64,000 bases of DNA from a virus. Below the pieces are notes generated by a model. The model searched no databases. It had not been told where the DNA came from and saw only the letters and a program-made list of their open reading frames with translations. This document shows positions 41,802-50,900 of the stretch, in pieces. The stretch's first letter is position 1. Each line of letters starts with the position of its first letter. A program made the translations under genes and the position numbers. The stretch spans positions 1 to 64,000 of the IMG/VR virus record IMGVR_UViG_3300020139_000001; one strand, written 5' to 3'.

Positions 41802-43145
41802 CTACCCCCATGGTTTATGTCCCTTGACCACCCATAAAGTCTCAATATTCACCTTCCTCACACTAGAACTACTACTGTCATCTAAGTACATGAAGTTTAA
41901 CTTTCCACTTTTAGGAACGTGAGCCAAAGCATTGCTCACGTCGAACTCAAACTCGATCTTGTTCCTATTGCTAACCTCTACATCAATCAACTTTGACAAC
42001 AAATTATCATTAGCACCAACAGACACAACCACAATTCTACTACTGCCAGGATCCTGGTCGAACACGCAAGACAACCTAAGTAGATAAGCGCTATCATTAC
42101 TACTTACTATAAAGAACATAGACCTGCCGGTACTAGTTAACACTCCAGTATCGTCTACACTATACAAAACACCCTCTTTGTATGTTCGTACATTACTACC
42201 ATGTATATAGCACTTTGCAGAGGTAATTTCTTCCACTCCTATACCGTAATAGTTACCTAGTCGTAGTCCACTCTTTCTTATCGGAACGATTCTATAGTCA
42301 AAGTCAACATTCAAATTGACGTCAACATAGTCCATCCCATTATCAAACACCATAGGAGGAGGGAGTACACTTATTGAGCTATAATCTCCACCAAAGTCAT
42401 ACATTCTTACTTTTACACTACCGCTACCCGCGAATGCAACCAAGTAGTCACACCACTCCTCATGTTTCGAGTTACCGTCTATACATCTAAACTGAATCTT
42501 AGTTATGGCGTTCAGATTCACTATGCCTATATTATCCATACTCGACAAAGCAATCCTTTTGATCTCCCACGTGTTCGTACTTGATGCAGAAAACATTGCT
42601 GATGCCCAATTAACACCATCTCCTATCCTGAATTCCCAAAGGCCGGTGTTATTAGCATCAGCAGTTGACCTCCAAGCAAATTCTGCATACTCATAATCTC
42701 CCCAATTCTCAGCCACCATTGTCTTTGTAATAGTATCTCCATTACTCTTTTTACCTGATACTTGAATTCTCAGGCTCTTATCACCATTATACTTAATGTC
42801 ATTATCTAACGAAATTGGGGTGTTGGTTGCATCCGATGTTACCCAACTACTTCTCAAGTTCTCATCATCAGTATACTCAAAATCGTCCTTTATGTAAGAA
42901 GTTCCAACTCCAGACAAGAATAGGTTCAAACAATTTATGTTATCACTGCTTGCTCTGAAAACCTGTACAAACCTACTTGGAGGACTTACTCCGTACTCCA
43001 ATACTCCGACGACAGAGTCGGAGTGTAACATGCTCTCCGTTACTCTGCTTACCTCGATCTTTGTACTAACTGTAGCACCACGATAGGGTACACTTATCGT
43101 GGTGCTACTGTAGAAGCTCTCAGTATTGGGGAAAGGATATAACAT
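41802..43145 (-). CDS. Putative adhesin with carbohydrate-binding-like module
   Basis: A 447-residue beta-rich protein. Residues about 85-260 (DFEYTDDENLRSSWVTSD, YAEFAWRSTADANN, WEIKRIALSSM and following) have the jelly-roll outline of carbohydrate-binding modules with an N-terminal DDFE...SSW element. The C-terminus is Ser-rich. ATG at 43145 is chosen because TAGGTG lies just upstream; a GTG at 43154 has no usable ribosome site. It likely binds the cell surface. Two hairpins lie near its 5' end. Base use is A/T-rich. Confidence 0.6.
   Translation of the reverse strand: MLYPFPNTESFYSSTTISVPYRGATVSTKIEVSRVTESMLHSDSVVGVLEYGVSPPSRFVQVFRASSDNINCLNLFLSGVGTSYIKDDFEYTDDENLRSSWVTSDATNTPISLDNDIKYNGDKSLRIQVSGKKSNGDTITKTMVAENWGDYEYAEFAWRSTADANNTGLWEFRIGDGVNWASAMFSASSTNTWEIKRIALSSMDNIGIVNLNAITKIQFRCIDGNSKHEEWCDYLVAFAGSGSVKVRMYDFGGDYSSISVLPPPMVFDNGMDYVDVNLNVDFDYRIVPIRKSGLRLGNYYGIGVEEITSAKCYIHGSNVRTYKEGVLYSVDDTGVLTSTGRSMFFIVSSNDSAYLLRLSCVFDQDPGSSRIVVVSVGANDNLLSKLIDVEVSNRNKIEFEFDVSNALAHVPKSGKLNFMYLDDSSSSSVRKVNIETLWVVKGHKPWG
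43003..43024. repeat. 8-bp inverted repeat in adhesin gene
   Basis: actccgac and gtcggagt around gacaga, about 50 bases from the 14-bp hairpin. Confidence 0.7.
43072..43108. repeat. Perfect 14-bp inverted repeat in adhesin gene
   Basis: gtagcaccacgata (43072-43085) and its exact reverse complement (43095-43108), nine-base loop, near the 5' end of the 41802-43145 gene. Confidence 0.85.
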
Positions 43146-43206
43146 GTCGTTCACACCTAAAAGAATTTTCTTTGTACATCTAAGTGATTAGTCTGTCCAC
43201 CTTCTT

Positions 43207-43314
43207 CTAATTCTTAACAGAAAACTTATTAACTCCGTACAACAACGTGATCAGTCCAACAACACCAACAGGTACAAAACTCTCTCCTTCCATCCTCCCA
43301 AACTGTAACCTCAT
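43207..43314 (-). CDS. 35-residue peptide
   Basis: A small frame with a good GGAGGAG site and an ATG that overlaps the preceding stop (TGATG). It encodes FVPVGVVGLITLLYGVNKF, a hydrophobic helix. Coupling and ribosome site support translation; function unknown. Confidence 0.55.
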   Translation of the reverse strand: MRLQFGRMEGESFVPVGVVGLITLLYGVNKFSVKN

Positions 43315-43622
43315 CAATATTCTCCTCCTGTAAGACTCAGTCCAGTGTTGAGACTAGTAGTTAGTATAAAACTGTTGGTACTAGACTCGACTTTAATGTA
43401 GTTTATGTAGATGGGAGTTGTACTAAACCTATCCCATCTAAACTCGTTTTCGTTACAATCGAAGGTTTGACTCCAAACACCTTTTAGAGCTAAGGTTACG
43501 ATGAAGGGGGGAGTGCATTGAACGCTAACAAACAGACGCAGTTCTGACAAGTTATGGTCTACTCCTGTAGGTAACGACTCAACTCGGGGATACCAAATAA
43601 ACCAGCTAGGAAACGTAGACAT
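43314..43622 (-). CDS. Small beta-rich tail protein
   Basis: A 102-residue protein with strand-rich, Trp-containing sequence (WFIWYPRVESLP, LRLFVSVQCTPP). No family recognised. It belongs to the adhesin cassette and follows the 43627 gene by four bases. Confidence 0.6.
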   Translation of the reverse strand: MSTFPSWFIWYPRVESLPTGVDHNLSELRLFVSVQCTPPFIVTLALKGVWSQTFDCNENEFRWDRFSTTPIYINYIKVESSTNSFILTTSLNTGLSLTGGEY

Positions 43623-43626
43623 TACT

Positions 43627-43764
43627 TTACACCTCCACAGAATCGGTTGATGCTACCTTCCAACTGACTCTAAAGAATGGGTACTTACTACCAAGCCCCC
43701 TAAACTTACTTGCATGCATCTTTCTAGTAATGAAAACAGGTGGAGAACTCAGTTGTAGGTGCAT
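43627..43764 (-). CDS. Small beta-rich protein, first of the minus-strand cassette
   Basis: A 45-residue product from ATG 43764, which is preceded by AAGAGGAGC; the longer reading from 43887 has no ribosome site and would overlap the divergent tube gene. Strands MHLQLSSPPVFITRKM and FFRVSWKVA. It resembles the following protein in style and may be a piece of one structural unit. Confidence 0.5.
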   Translation of the reverse strand: MHLQLSSPPVFITRKMHASKFRGLGSKYPFFRVSWKVASTDSVEV

Positions 43765-43784
43765 ACGATTGGTGCTCCTCTTAG

Positions 43785-43811
43785 TTTGTTCACTGTTATT
43801 TCTCGAACAAA
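43785..43811. promoter_or_regulatory. Inverted repeat in divergent promoter region
   Basis: tttgttc (43785-43791) and gaacaaa (43805-43811) with 13 bases between, in the 82-base gap between divergent genes. The symmetry suits a dimeric regulator controlling both directions; no clear -35/-10 pair is visible. Confidence 0.4.
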
Positions 43812-43846
43812 AAACTGATGTTACCAAGAAGCTACTGAGGTGAGAT

Positions 43847-44521
43847 ATGGCAAACGTTTTCAATAGTGTCCTACGGTCTCCTATCACAAAAGATGGAACT
43901 TATGAGTGGGATCCACTCATAAGTGGTTACTTCTTCTTCCAATTTGTAAGAGTACCCAGAGCATTGGAGGATCAAAGTGCTCTCTTCGTAAAGCAGTCGA
44001 TCGCTTTGTGTACAGCAATCACGCTACCGGATGTAAACATAGGTACTGTTGAGAGGATCGGTTTAGGTGGTGTCAAGACAGTAGTACCCACCGCATTGGA
44101 CCAAACGACCACCTTCGAATTCAGGTTCATTGAAGTAGTGAGAAGTGATGCTTCTCCACCACTAATACAATACTTCGCAATGTGGCATAACTCGATCAGA
44201 AACCACTTCGCTGGAGTAGCTGATGCGGAGAAAGCTGCAACAATGAACTCCTATAAAGCTACATCTGTCTTTATCGCTGTAGATCCTGCTGTGAGTACAC
44301 TCGCTTTTGGCGTCAAGCTCTTTGGAGTATGGCCTACCATACTACCATATAGCGGATACACTGCGGATGTGGCCACCAACGATGTTGTTGAGTTCACCCA
44401 AACACTCTCAGTAGATAGAGCAGTACAAGTAACACTAGAGGATCCGGACACAAATGCACTCTTCACGTACGTAAAAGCACAGATCGATCAGTATAGAGGA
44501 TCTGTACCGTTCACGAAGTAA
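43847..44521 (+). CDS. Tail tube protein (gp19-like), second copy
   Basis: A 224-residue protein with the gp19 fold outline: FFFQFVRV early, CTAITLPDVNIGTVERIG, TFEFRFIEVVRSDA, MWHNSIRNHF, FGVKLFGVWPTILPYSG and VVEFTQTLSVDRAV. The order matches T4 gp19 (ATALPAG, WTVTVMND, WPTN and EVTLALD). CTGAGGTGAG precedes the ATG. It opens the plus-strand baseplate operon, so it might be a tube or a terminal tube-like baseplate protein. Confidence 0.75.
   Translation: MANVFNSVLRSPITKDGTYEWDPLISGYFFFQFVRVPRALEDQSALFVKQSIALCTAITLPDVNIGTVERIGLGGVKTVVPTALDQTTTFEFRFIEVVRSDASPPLIQYFAMWHNSIRNHFAGVADAEKAATMNSYKATSVFIAVDPAVSTLAFGVKLFGVWPTILPYSGYTADVATNDVVEFTQTLSVDRAVQVTLEDPDTNALFTYVKAQIDQYRGSVPFTK
43898..43924 (+). 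repeat. 12-bp intragenic inverted repeat in tube gene
   Basis: acttatgagtgg and its exact reverse complement around gat, near the start of the tube-like gene. Confidence 0.8.
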
Positions 44522-44544
44522 AATACTCATACTAAGAGAGGACG

Positions 44545-46932
44545 ATGCTAACTAGATATGCGTCCACTTATCCTGAGATTTTGGATCTGGTTCGGAGGGA
44601 GTTGTCAAAACAATTAGGTATTGAAGTCTCCCCCGACAGAATCTCTTTTCTAGGAAACTATTTGCACATACTCTCGGTATTGACCGAGGATATACTCTTT
44701 TACGTGCAAATGCTCTCTAATGAATCCTTCCTGTCTAGAGCTCTCCTCACATCCTCTATTCTTGAACATGCAAAGAGCTTGGGATACTTGCCTAAGGCTG
44801 TAGTACCTGCACGAGGATCACTCACACTATACATAAACCTGACACATTTTGATAGGTTAAGTTTACGTCCTACCACCTTAAGATTTGTAGGCAAAGATCC
44901 ACTAGTAGTGTACACTAGTGATGGACAATTGTCACTGACGTTGAACATAGGTAGGGGCATTAGGAGTGCATCTCTTACAACAGATATTGGTACACAAGAA
45001 TGTACTTCTTTCTTCACTACAGTTACTACACCACAAAAGACATTCCCTGCTTGGGGTATAATAGTACCAGTAAAGCAAGCGATCACTCATACTATTACTT
45101 ATGTACTCTCAGAGGCAGACGTTGAGGGCACCAAAGTACCTACTATTGAGATACCTCTTCACAACTATTTCTCGTCCGAAGAAGTAGAAAGATACCAAAT
45201 TGGAGATGTAAGAGTATCTGTAGATGGAATAGCCTACACGCCATATGACAGTTTGTTTTCCATTCCTAGAGGAGCTACAGGTTGTGTCCTTTCGGTAGAG
45301 ACTACTCGAGTTCTTGTGTACTTAGGAAATGGCATATTTGGAAAGAAGGAGAAAGCTGGCTCCGTAGTAACGATCTCTATCTCTGCTTCTCTAGGTAGTA
45401 AAGGAGATGTACCTGCTAATGAGCTCACACTTGCCGAGCCACTGAGAGATAATTATACTGGAAGCGTACTCGATGTGTATGTTAGTCATAGTTCTATCGG
45501 TGGTGGACAAGATGGGGAGACTCCTAATGAAGTAAGAAACAACACAATCCGATCGCTTAGATCAAGAGATAGGTTAGTTACATTGAGTGACTTTCTGGAT
45601 GTGACAAGACTGGTAGCTGCCCCATGGTTAGATGTGCTACCCATAGTAAAACAGGCTGACATTAGTGTTAACGATACAAAACTTTACATAGTGCCTACTT
45701 TGGGGAACACACCATGTCTAGTGAACAGCATATCCAAGTCTTGGTCTCCTATTCCTAGTCCAAACACCATTCTAGTACCACAAGAATCCACCCTTGTGGA
45801 CACTAATGGTAACCAATGGATATCCCCCTTTGAAATAGTGCTAGTATCACCTATAACAGATTACTACAGCGTAGAGTATCGTTACACATCTGACTTACAA
45901 ATTTTGACACCTGTGATTAGATCACAAACACTGCATTCACAAGATAACATAACTTCTGCGAAAGTGGATACCATGCAGTGGAGTTTCACACCAAGTACAT
46001 CAACTCTGACCAATCAATTATCGTTAAGTGTGACTTCCTCGAGCCCCTTGGATACAAGTAATTTCCTAACTCATTTCAAAGTCATTAGCATAGTTAGGAA
46101 CACACTTACTTTGGAAGAGATAGTAACTAACACGTGGACAGTCGAATCTGTAACTCCCCAACAAGGTAAGTACCTTGTCGTATTGAAGACAACTCATAGT
46201 AGTGACATTTTCAACACTAACACCTATACACAAACAATTGACATCTCCGCTACTGTGAACTCTATTGAGGAGACTGTGTACAGAGGTTATGTGACCTCCT
46301 TCCGGCTGAAACAGAACCTTAGTGAATGTTTCACTACTAGCGTAGAGCAAAGTGGAAATACAATTACTCTGTACGAAGTGCCAGTAGTGGAAAAATCTTA
46401 CTTTAACGCAAATAAAAACGAAATTTACACCCAGATCATTCCTACTCTACTCTCTTACTTGGGTCAGATACAATCTCGGAGAATGCTGACTAATAAAGTG
46501 TCTCTTGCGTTTGCAAAGACTGTTGGACCTATCGTGAACCCCCTCTACAATTCAAGTGGGTCTAAGGTGTACTATACGGGATGTACAAACGTAGGAACGC
46601 TCCCACTAGTACTCGATGTTGATGTTGTTGTTGAGAGCGGAGTGGATCCAGATGAGGTAGTCAACCAAATAAGGGAAAAACTAACTACTTGGACAAACGA
46701 AGCTAGAGGCATACATAGGAATTACACTCCGGAAGAAGTATACGCTCTACTGAGAGACATACCACATGTACTCAAATTGAGAGTGAATTCTCCTTCTACT
46801 CCTATCATTTATGACTTCTCTCTCTCAACACTTCAACCACAAGATGTGAAAACTCTCGTACCAGAGTACATCTGGTTTGATCCCCAAGCCATAAAGATAA
46901 CCTTAGTGGATCAAATTGAAGTGCAATGCTGA
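44545..46932 (+). CDS. Baseplate wedge protein gp6/J-like
   Basis: A 795-residue baseplate protein. GGGQDGETPNEVRNNTIRSL followed by RSRDRLVTLSDFLDVTRLV is the strongly conserved baseplate J/gp6 segment (about residues 324-358). N-terminal helices (about 1-85) and strand-rich flanks fit gp6. AGAGAGGACG precedes the ATG. Its end overlaps the following gene by 7 bases. Confidence 0.9.
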   Translation: MLTRYASTYPEILDLVRRELSKQLGIEVSPDRISFLGNYLHILSVLTEDILFYVQMLSNESFLSRALLTSSILEHAKSLGYLPKAVVPARGSLTLYINLTHFDRLSLRPTTLRFVGKDPLVVYTSDGQLSLTLNIGRGIRSASLTTDIGTQECTSFFTTVTTPQKTFPAWGIIVPVKQAITHTITYVLSEADVEGTKVPTIEIPLHNYFSSEEVERYQIGDVRVSVDGIAYTPYDSLFSIPRGATGCVLSVETTRVLVYLGNGIFGKKEKAGSVVTISISASLGSKGDVPANELTLAEPLRDNYTGSVLDVYVSHSSIGGGQDGETPNEVRNNTIRSLRSRDRLVTLSDFLDVTRLVAAPWLDVLPIVKQADISVNDTKLYIVPTLGNTPCLVNSISKSWSPIPSPNTILVPQESTLVDTNGNQWISPFEIVLVSPITDYYSVEYRYTSDLQILTPVIRSQTLHSQDNITSAKVDTMQWSFTPSTSTLTNQLSLSVTSSSPLDTSNFLTHFKVISIVRNTLTLEEIVTNTWTVESVTPQQGKYLVVLKTTHSSDIFNTNTYTQTIDISATVNSIEETVYRGYVTSFRLKQNLSECFTTSVEQSGNTITLYEVPVVEKSYFNANKNEIYTQIIPTLLSYLGQIQSRRMLTNKVSLAFAKTVGPIVNPLYNSSGSKVYYTGCTNVGTLPLVLDVDVVVESGVDPDEVVNQIREKLTTWTNEARGIHRNYTPEEVYALLRDIPHVLKLRVNSPSTPIIYDFSLSTLQPQDVKTLVPEYIWFDPQAIKITLVDQIEVQC

Positions 46933-47981
46933 TTGATGATTGCCAGTTATCACTTCTGAGACAATGTTATGCCTACAATATTGTGGGTGTATATGTTGAA
47001 GACTTCAAGAGCCCCTCTTGTGTAGGCTATTTTGAGAGCGTGGGAACATACACCGAAGGATTTGATGGGATCGAGAGTTTCGGATATGTTCCTGGAGATA
47101 CGCTAGCAGGCTCTCAATACTTCATCTACGAGCAAGCAAATAGAGCCTATATCTCAGTGAAGGATGTTACTTGGGGTCCTTCCGTAATGCTTACGGAAGG
47201 TGTACGTCCCAGAATTTCTACTTTTGAGGACAAACTTAGTGTCCTCGTTCGGAGTACAGACAATGTAATCGAACTGTTAATGTTACCCTCTGAGATAGCA
47301 TATAGTCCTCTAGGAGTACAGCTTTGGTCATGTACTACTGTAAGTTGTAAAAGTGCAGGAGTGTACCAAGGACACTGGACAAGTTGCACAGGATCTAAAG
47401 GAGACGTACGCAAACAGATTGATGGCAATTATGCCTCATTTAACTATGACGAACGTGGTGTCGTACCTGTAGTGACTATTAGTTGGGGTGCAGGTAAAGC
47501 TAGCGTTACTTGGAGTGACGTAACTGTCGATGGTTGGAATAGAACCTATCTCGTATATCTGAATGATGTGCTTGTGAGTGAACAGACTAGCACGAGTTGG
47601 CTCACCGATGAGGTCACAACCAATGACAAGATTTATGTGAGAGTGAAGATATGGAAGAGGTTCGATAGTTTCGGAGATGTAGTGCTAATTGGATGTGCAA
47701 GCAACGAGTTGATTTACGATGAAGTGAAGATAGCAAGGATGGATGCTTACTCTGTCGACTCCGAGACTAGTGGGGTCCCTACTTATGTAAACTTTCAGAT
47801 ATCGACCCCTTCCTCATCTGACTCAACGATGTCCACTTCAAGCAGTGTTATGAGTGAAGGTGTGCACTTTGTACACTTCTACACACGAGAGACATTCCAC
47901 TCAGAGAACAGCAATAGACATGATAGTTTTGTTAACAAAGATATAGATTATGTGAGTTTCTTTCCTTCGCAATTGATGTAA
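46926..47981 (+). CDS. Structural protein with fibronectin-III-like domain
   Basis: A 351-residue protein. Residues about 170-265 (VVPVVTISWGAGKASVTWSD, TYLVYLNDVLVSEQTSTSW, DKIYVRVKIWKRF) resemble a fibronectin type III domain; the N-terminal part is unassigned and the C-terminus is Ser-rich. ATG overlaps the gp6-like gene. A tail fibre attachment or baseplate role is inferred from context. It contains two hairpins (47178-47200, 47226-47246). Confidence 0.6.
   Translation: MLIDDCQLSLLRQCYAYNIVGVYVEDFKSPSCVGYFESVGTYTEGFDGIESFGYVPGDTLAGSQYFIYEQANRAYISVKDVTWGPSVMLTEGVRPRISTFEDKLSVLVRSTDNVIELLMLPSEIAYSPLGVQLWSCTTVSCKSAGVYQGHWTSCTGSKGDVRKQIDGNYASFNYDERGVVPVVTISWGAGKASVTWSDVTVDGWNRTYLVYLNDVLVSEQTSTSWLTDEVTTNDKIYVRVKIWKRFDSFGDVVLIGCASNELIYDEVKIARMDAYSVDSETSGVPTYVNFQISTPSSSDSTMSTSSSVMSEGVHFVHFYTRETFHSENSNRHDSFVNKDIDYVSFFPSQLM
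47178..47200 (+). repeat. 10-bp intragenic inverted repeat
   Basis: ccttccgtaa and its reverse complement with a three-base loop, followed at 47226-47246 by a second, 7-bp one. Confidence 0.7.
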
Positions 47982-47996
47982 AGGAGGTGAAAGAGA

Positions 47997-50900
47997 ATGC
48001 TTGAGATAGTGAGTTTAGGTGGAGCTGGTAGAAAGTTATTTAAAGGAGAATATGTTATTGAGGTAGTAGATAGTAAAAGTGGATTAATAAAGGATGTTAG
48101 GAGAGGGAGTAATTTATGGTTGGATAATGGAAGTAGGCTTTGTGTTGGTTCTGGGTCTGCTCCTTCTACTATTTATGTGTGTATAGCAAATACAGCTAAT
48201 GAGCCTTCGTATACTGATGTGAATGTCCCAGGTGTGATAGCAGGTGTTGGTGCAACGAGAACTTATCAAACAGCGGAGAATTATAAGAGACATCAGTTTG
48301 TGGCAAGCTTTTCACCACCAGCAAATGATAGAACTATAAATGCTGTAGGATTGGCACTGAGCAGTAATGGAAATAATGCGTATTGTTGGACTAAGTTAAT
48401 AGAGCCTGTTGTGCAAACTCCACAAGATACGCTATATGTGTATTACTTTGTTTATGTAAATCCGCCCCTCAGTGTAGGGTTTGGAAGTAATAGTTATGAT
48501 GACTTAGCTACATATATATTTGGGCTTAATAGAATTGTTTATCTTGTGCACTCGACTGCATCGGTTGATGGTGTGCTGGATGAGGTTATTAATGCAACAG
48601 GTAGAGAATCAGTATCTTCATCATTAACACTTGTAGGAAATAAGTATAAAAAGTGGTTTTATGGAAATGTCGGTAGTTCAGCTAATTTAGGAACTCACTT
48701 AGGTCAGTGGAAAACTTATTGGTTGTCAAATCAATATTTTTATGATACAAATCACACTCTTGCGAGAGGTTTTGGCAGAGACTTTCTTGGAAGGGTATGG
48801 GCTAAAGCAAAATCATCTACAACAGAGTTTTTTGATTCAGCAAATCTTCCTACAGGTTGGGGTAGAGCTGTAGAAGTTAGACCTGCAGGAGGTGGTGATT
48901 ATAATAGTGGCTTGGATTACAGTGGTTATGGTGCTATTGATGTAATGATAGAGGGAGATGGAGCTGTTGGTGAAGCTACATATAAGTTGGTTTATCGTTT
49001 ACCTTCGCAGTATATACTTATAAATAACATATGGTTTACAGCTTCTGGGGAATTGAAGAATATTTGTGGTAGAGATTGGTTAGTGTGTAGGTATAGTAGC
49101 ACTTACTTAGTGAATAAGCAAACTCATGGTTATGTTGTTGTTAGTAATAGTGGAGAGGATTTCTGTGGTCAGATAGGAAATGTTTTAATAACAAGAGGTC
49201 TTTTTAGTAGTTCAGCCAGCATGACTTTTGATAGGGTTATTAAGTATGAGTTTACTGATGTAAACAATATTAATAAGTTCAACAGAACAGAAATGCCCTT
49301 AGGTGTTTCAACTACTATTGGTTTTCTTGTCGGAAATGAGTTTTACTTCTGGACTGGTAGTAAGTTTAGAGTCCTGAATGTTGATACTGGGGTTATAACT
49401 GATAGCTGGATAGATGGAAATAATGTTTTCTTAACAGGAAGTAATAGTTGGGGATGTTATGATGAGGAAAAGGATTGGATTATATTTGTAGACCAGGGGG
49501 TAGGTGGATGGAGGGTATTTCACAGGCTGGGAGATGATGTTAATAATTTTACAGGAGTAACGGATTTTTCAACTACTGTGGTAAAAGATTGGTGGGAGGC
49601 TGATAGAGGAAATGCTAATGGAAGATTTTGGCAAGAGGGAGATGGTTTATTGAATTTGCAGACAAGCACTGGTAATATAACAGGAACAACTTGGACTCCT
49701 TGTGCTTTGTTACAGAAGGTTTTAAGTGGTCAGTTTGAAGTTACTATGTGTATAGAGAGTTTTAATCCTACAGTGAATTACCAAGAGATTGGTTTGGTAG
49801 TAAGGAATTATGGAACTACTTTTGGGGCACATAAGAGAATTGGATTGCGGTATAATGGTGGTAAAAAGTTAGAGGTTATTAGTAATAGCGGAGGAGGAAG
49901 TAGTGCTATTGAAGGTTCAGTTGCATTTACTGGAACTTATGTAAGGTTTAAGATTACAAGAGATGCAAATAATGTAATCAGGTGTTTTTATTCTACAGAT
50001 CCTATAACAACGCCTGATAATTTAGCTACTTGGACTTTGTTGGGAAATCAGACATATACTTTAGCAGGTGATGTGCTTGTTGGAATAGAAGCTCAGACAG
50101 GTGGAGGGGGAACTGTTGCTATTGGACAAGTGAGGGAGTTCAGAATAAATAACGGTTTTATTGATAAGAGGAGAAATTATATTAGAAGTGTAGAGGATAG
50201 TGTTACAGCAAACTGGTTTAATAAGCATGATGGTAAGTATGGTTTAATAGGAGTAGGGAATTTTGGTTACTATTTTAGGTCTTTGAATAAGCTGACCCAG
50301 ATTGATAAGAATGATTTTAGTGTTATTACACAGAGTAGTGTAACTCCTATAGGTGGTTCTAATATCAATGGAATACAGGTAAGAAAAGTTGGTGTTGATA
50401 AGGATGTGATATTGGGAATTAGTGTTAATGGATTTGCTGAGTATGCTACTTTAAGAGAGGAATTTGCTATTAACAATGTTGAGTTTGTATCTTTGGTAAG
50501 TAAAAGCAGTTATTATTTGAATCAGTGGCCATTTTTATCTGAGAATGGTAATAGCAAAGTCTGGAATGGTTATATAACTCCTATTGAAGTGAGTTTCGGT
50601 TGGGATGGGAGTAATTGGGTGCCTGGACATCCAGGAGAAAGACCTACGCATTCTGATTGGCAACCACTGCCGTTTGGAAACATAGAGATAAGGTTTTTGA
50701 ATAATCCCAATAATCCAGGAACTACATTCAGTGGTAATGATAAATATTCTTTCTGGTATTGTAAGGATGGTATTATCAAAGATAATCAGCAGTATTTGAC
50801 TAATGTTGGAGTAGCTTTGTATTATTGTGATGTGAGAGAAGCGAATGAGACTTACACAAATGTACCTCTCACGTGGACTTTGACCTCGAAAGCAGATAAC

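Noticed and set aside
43765-43887. N-terminal extension of the 43627 gene to 43887
   Set aside because: It would overlap the divergent tube gene and lacks a ribosome site, whereas ATG 43764 has a good one.
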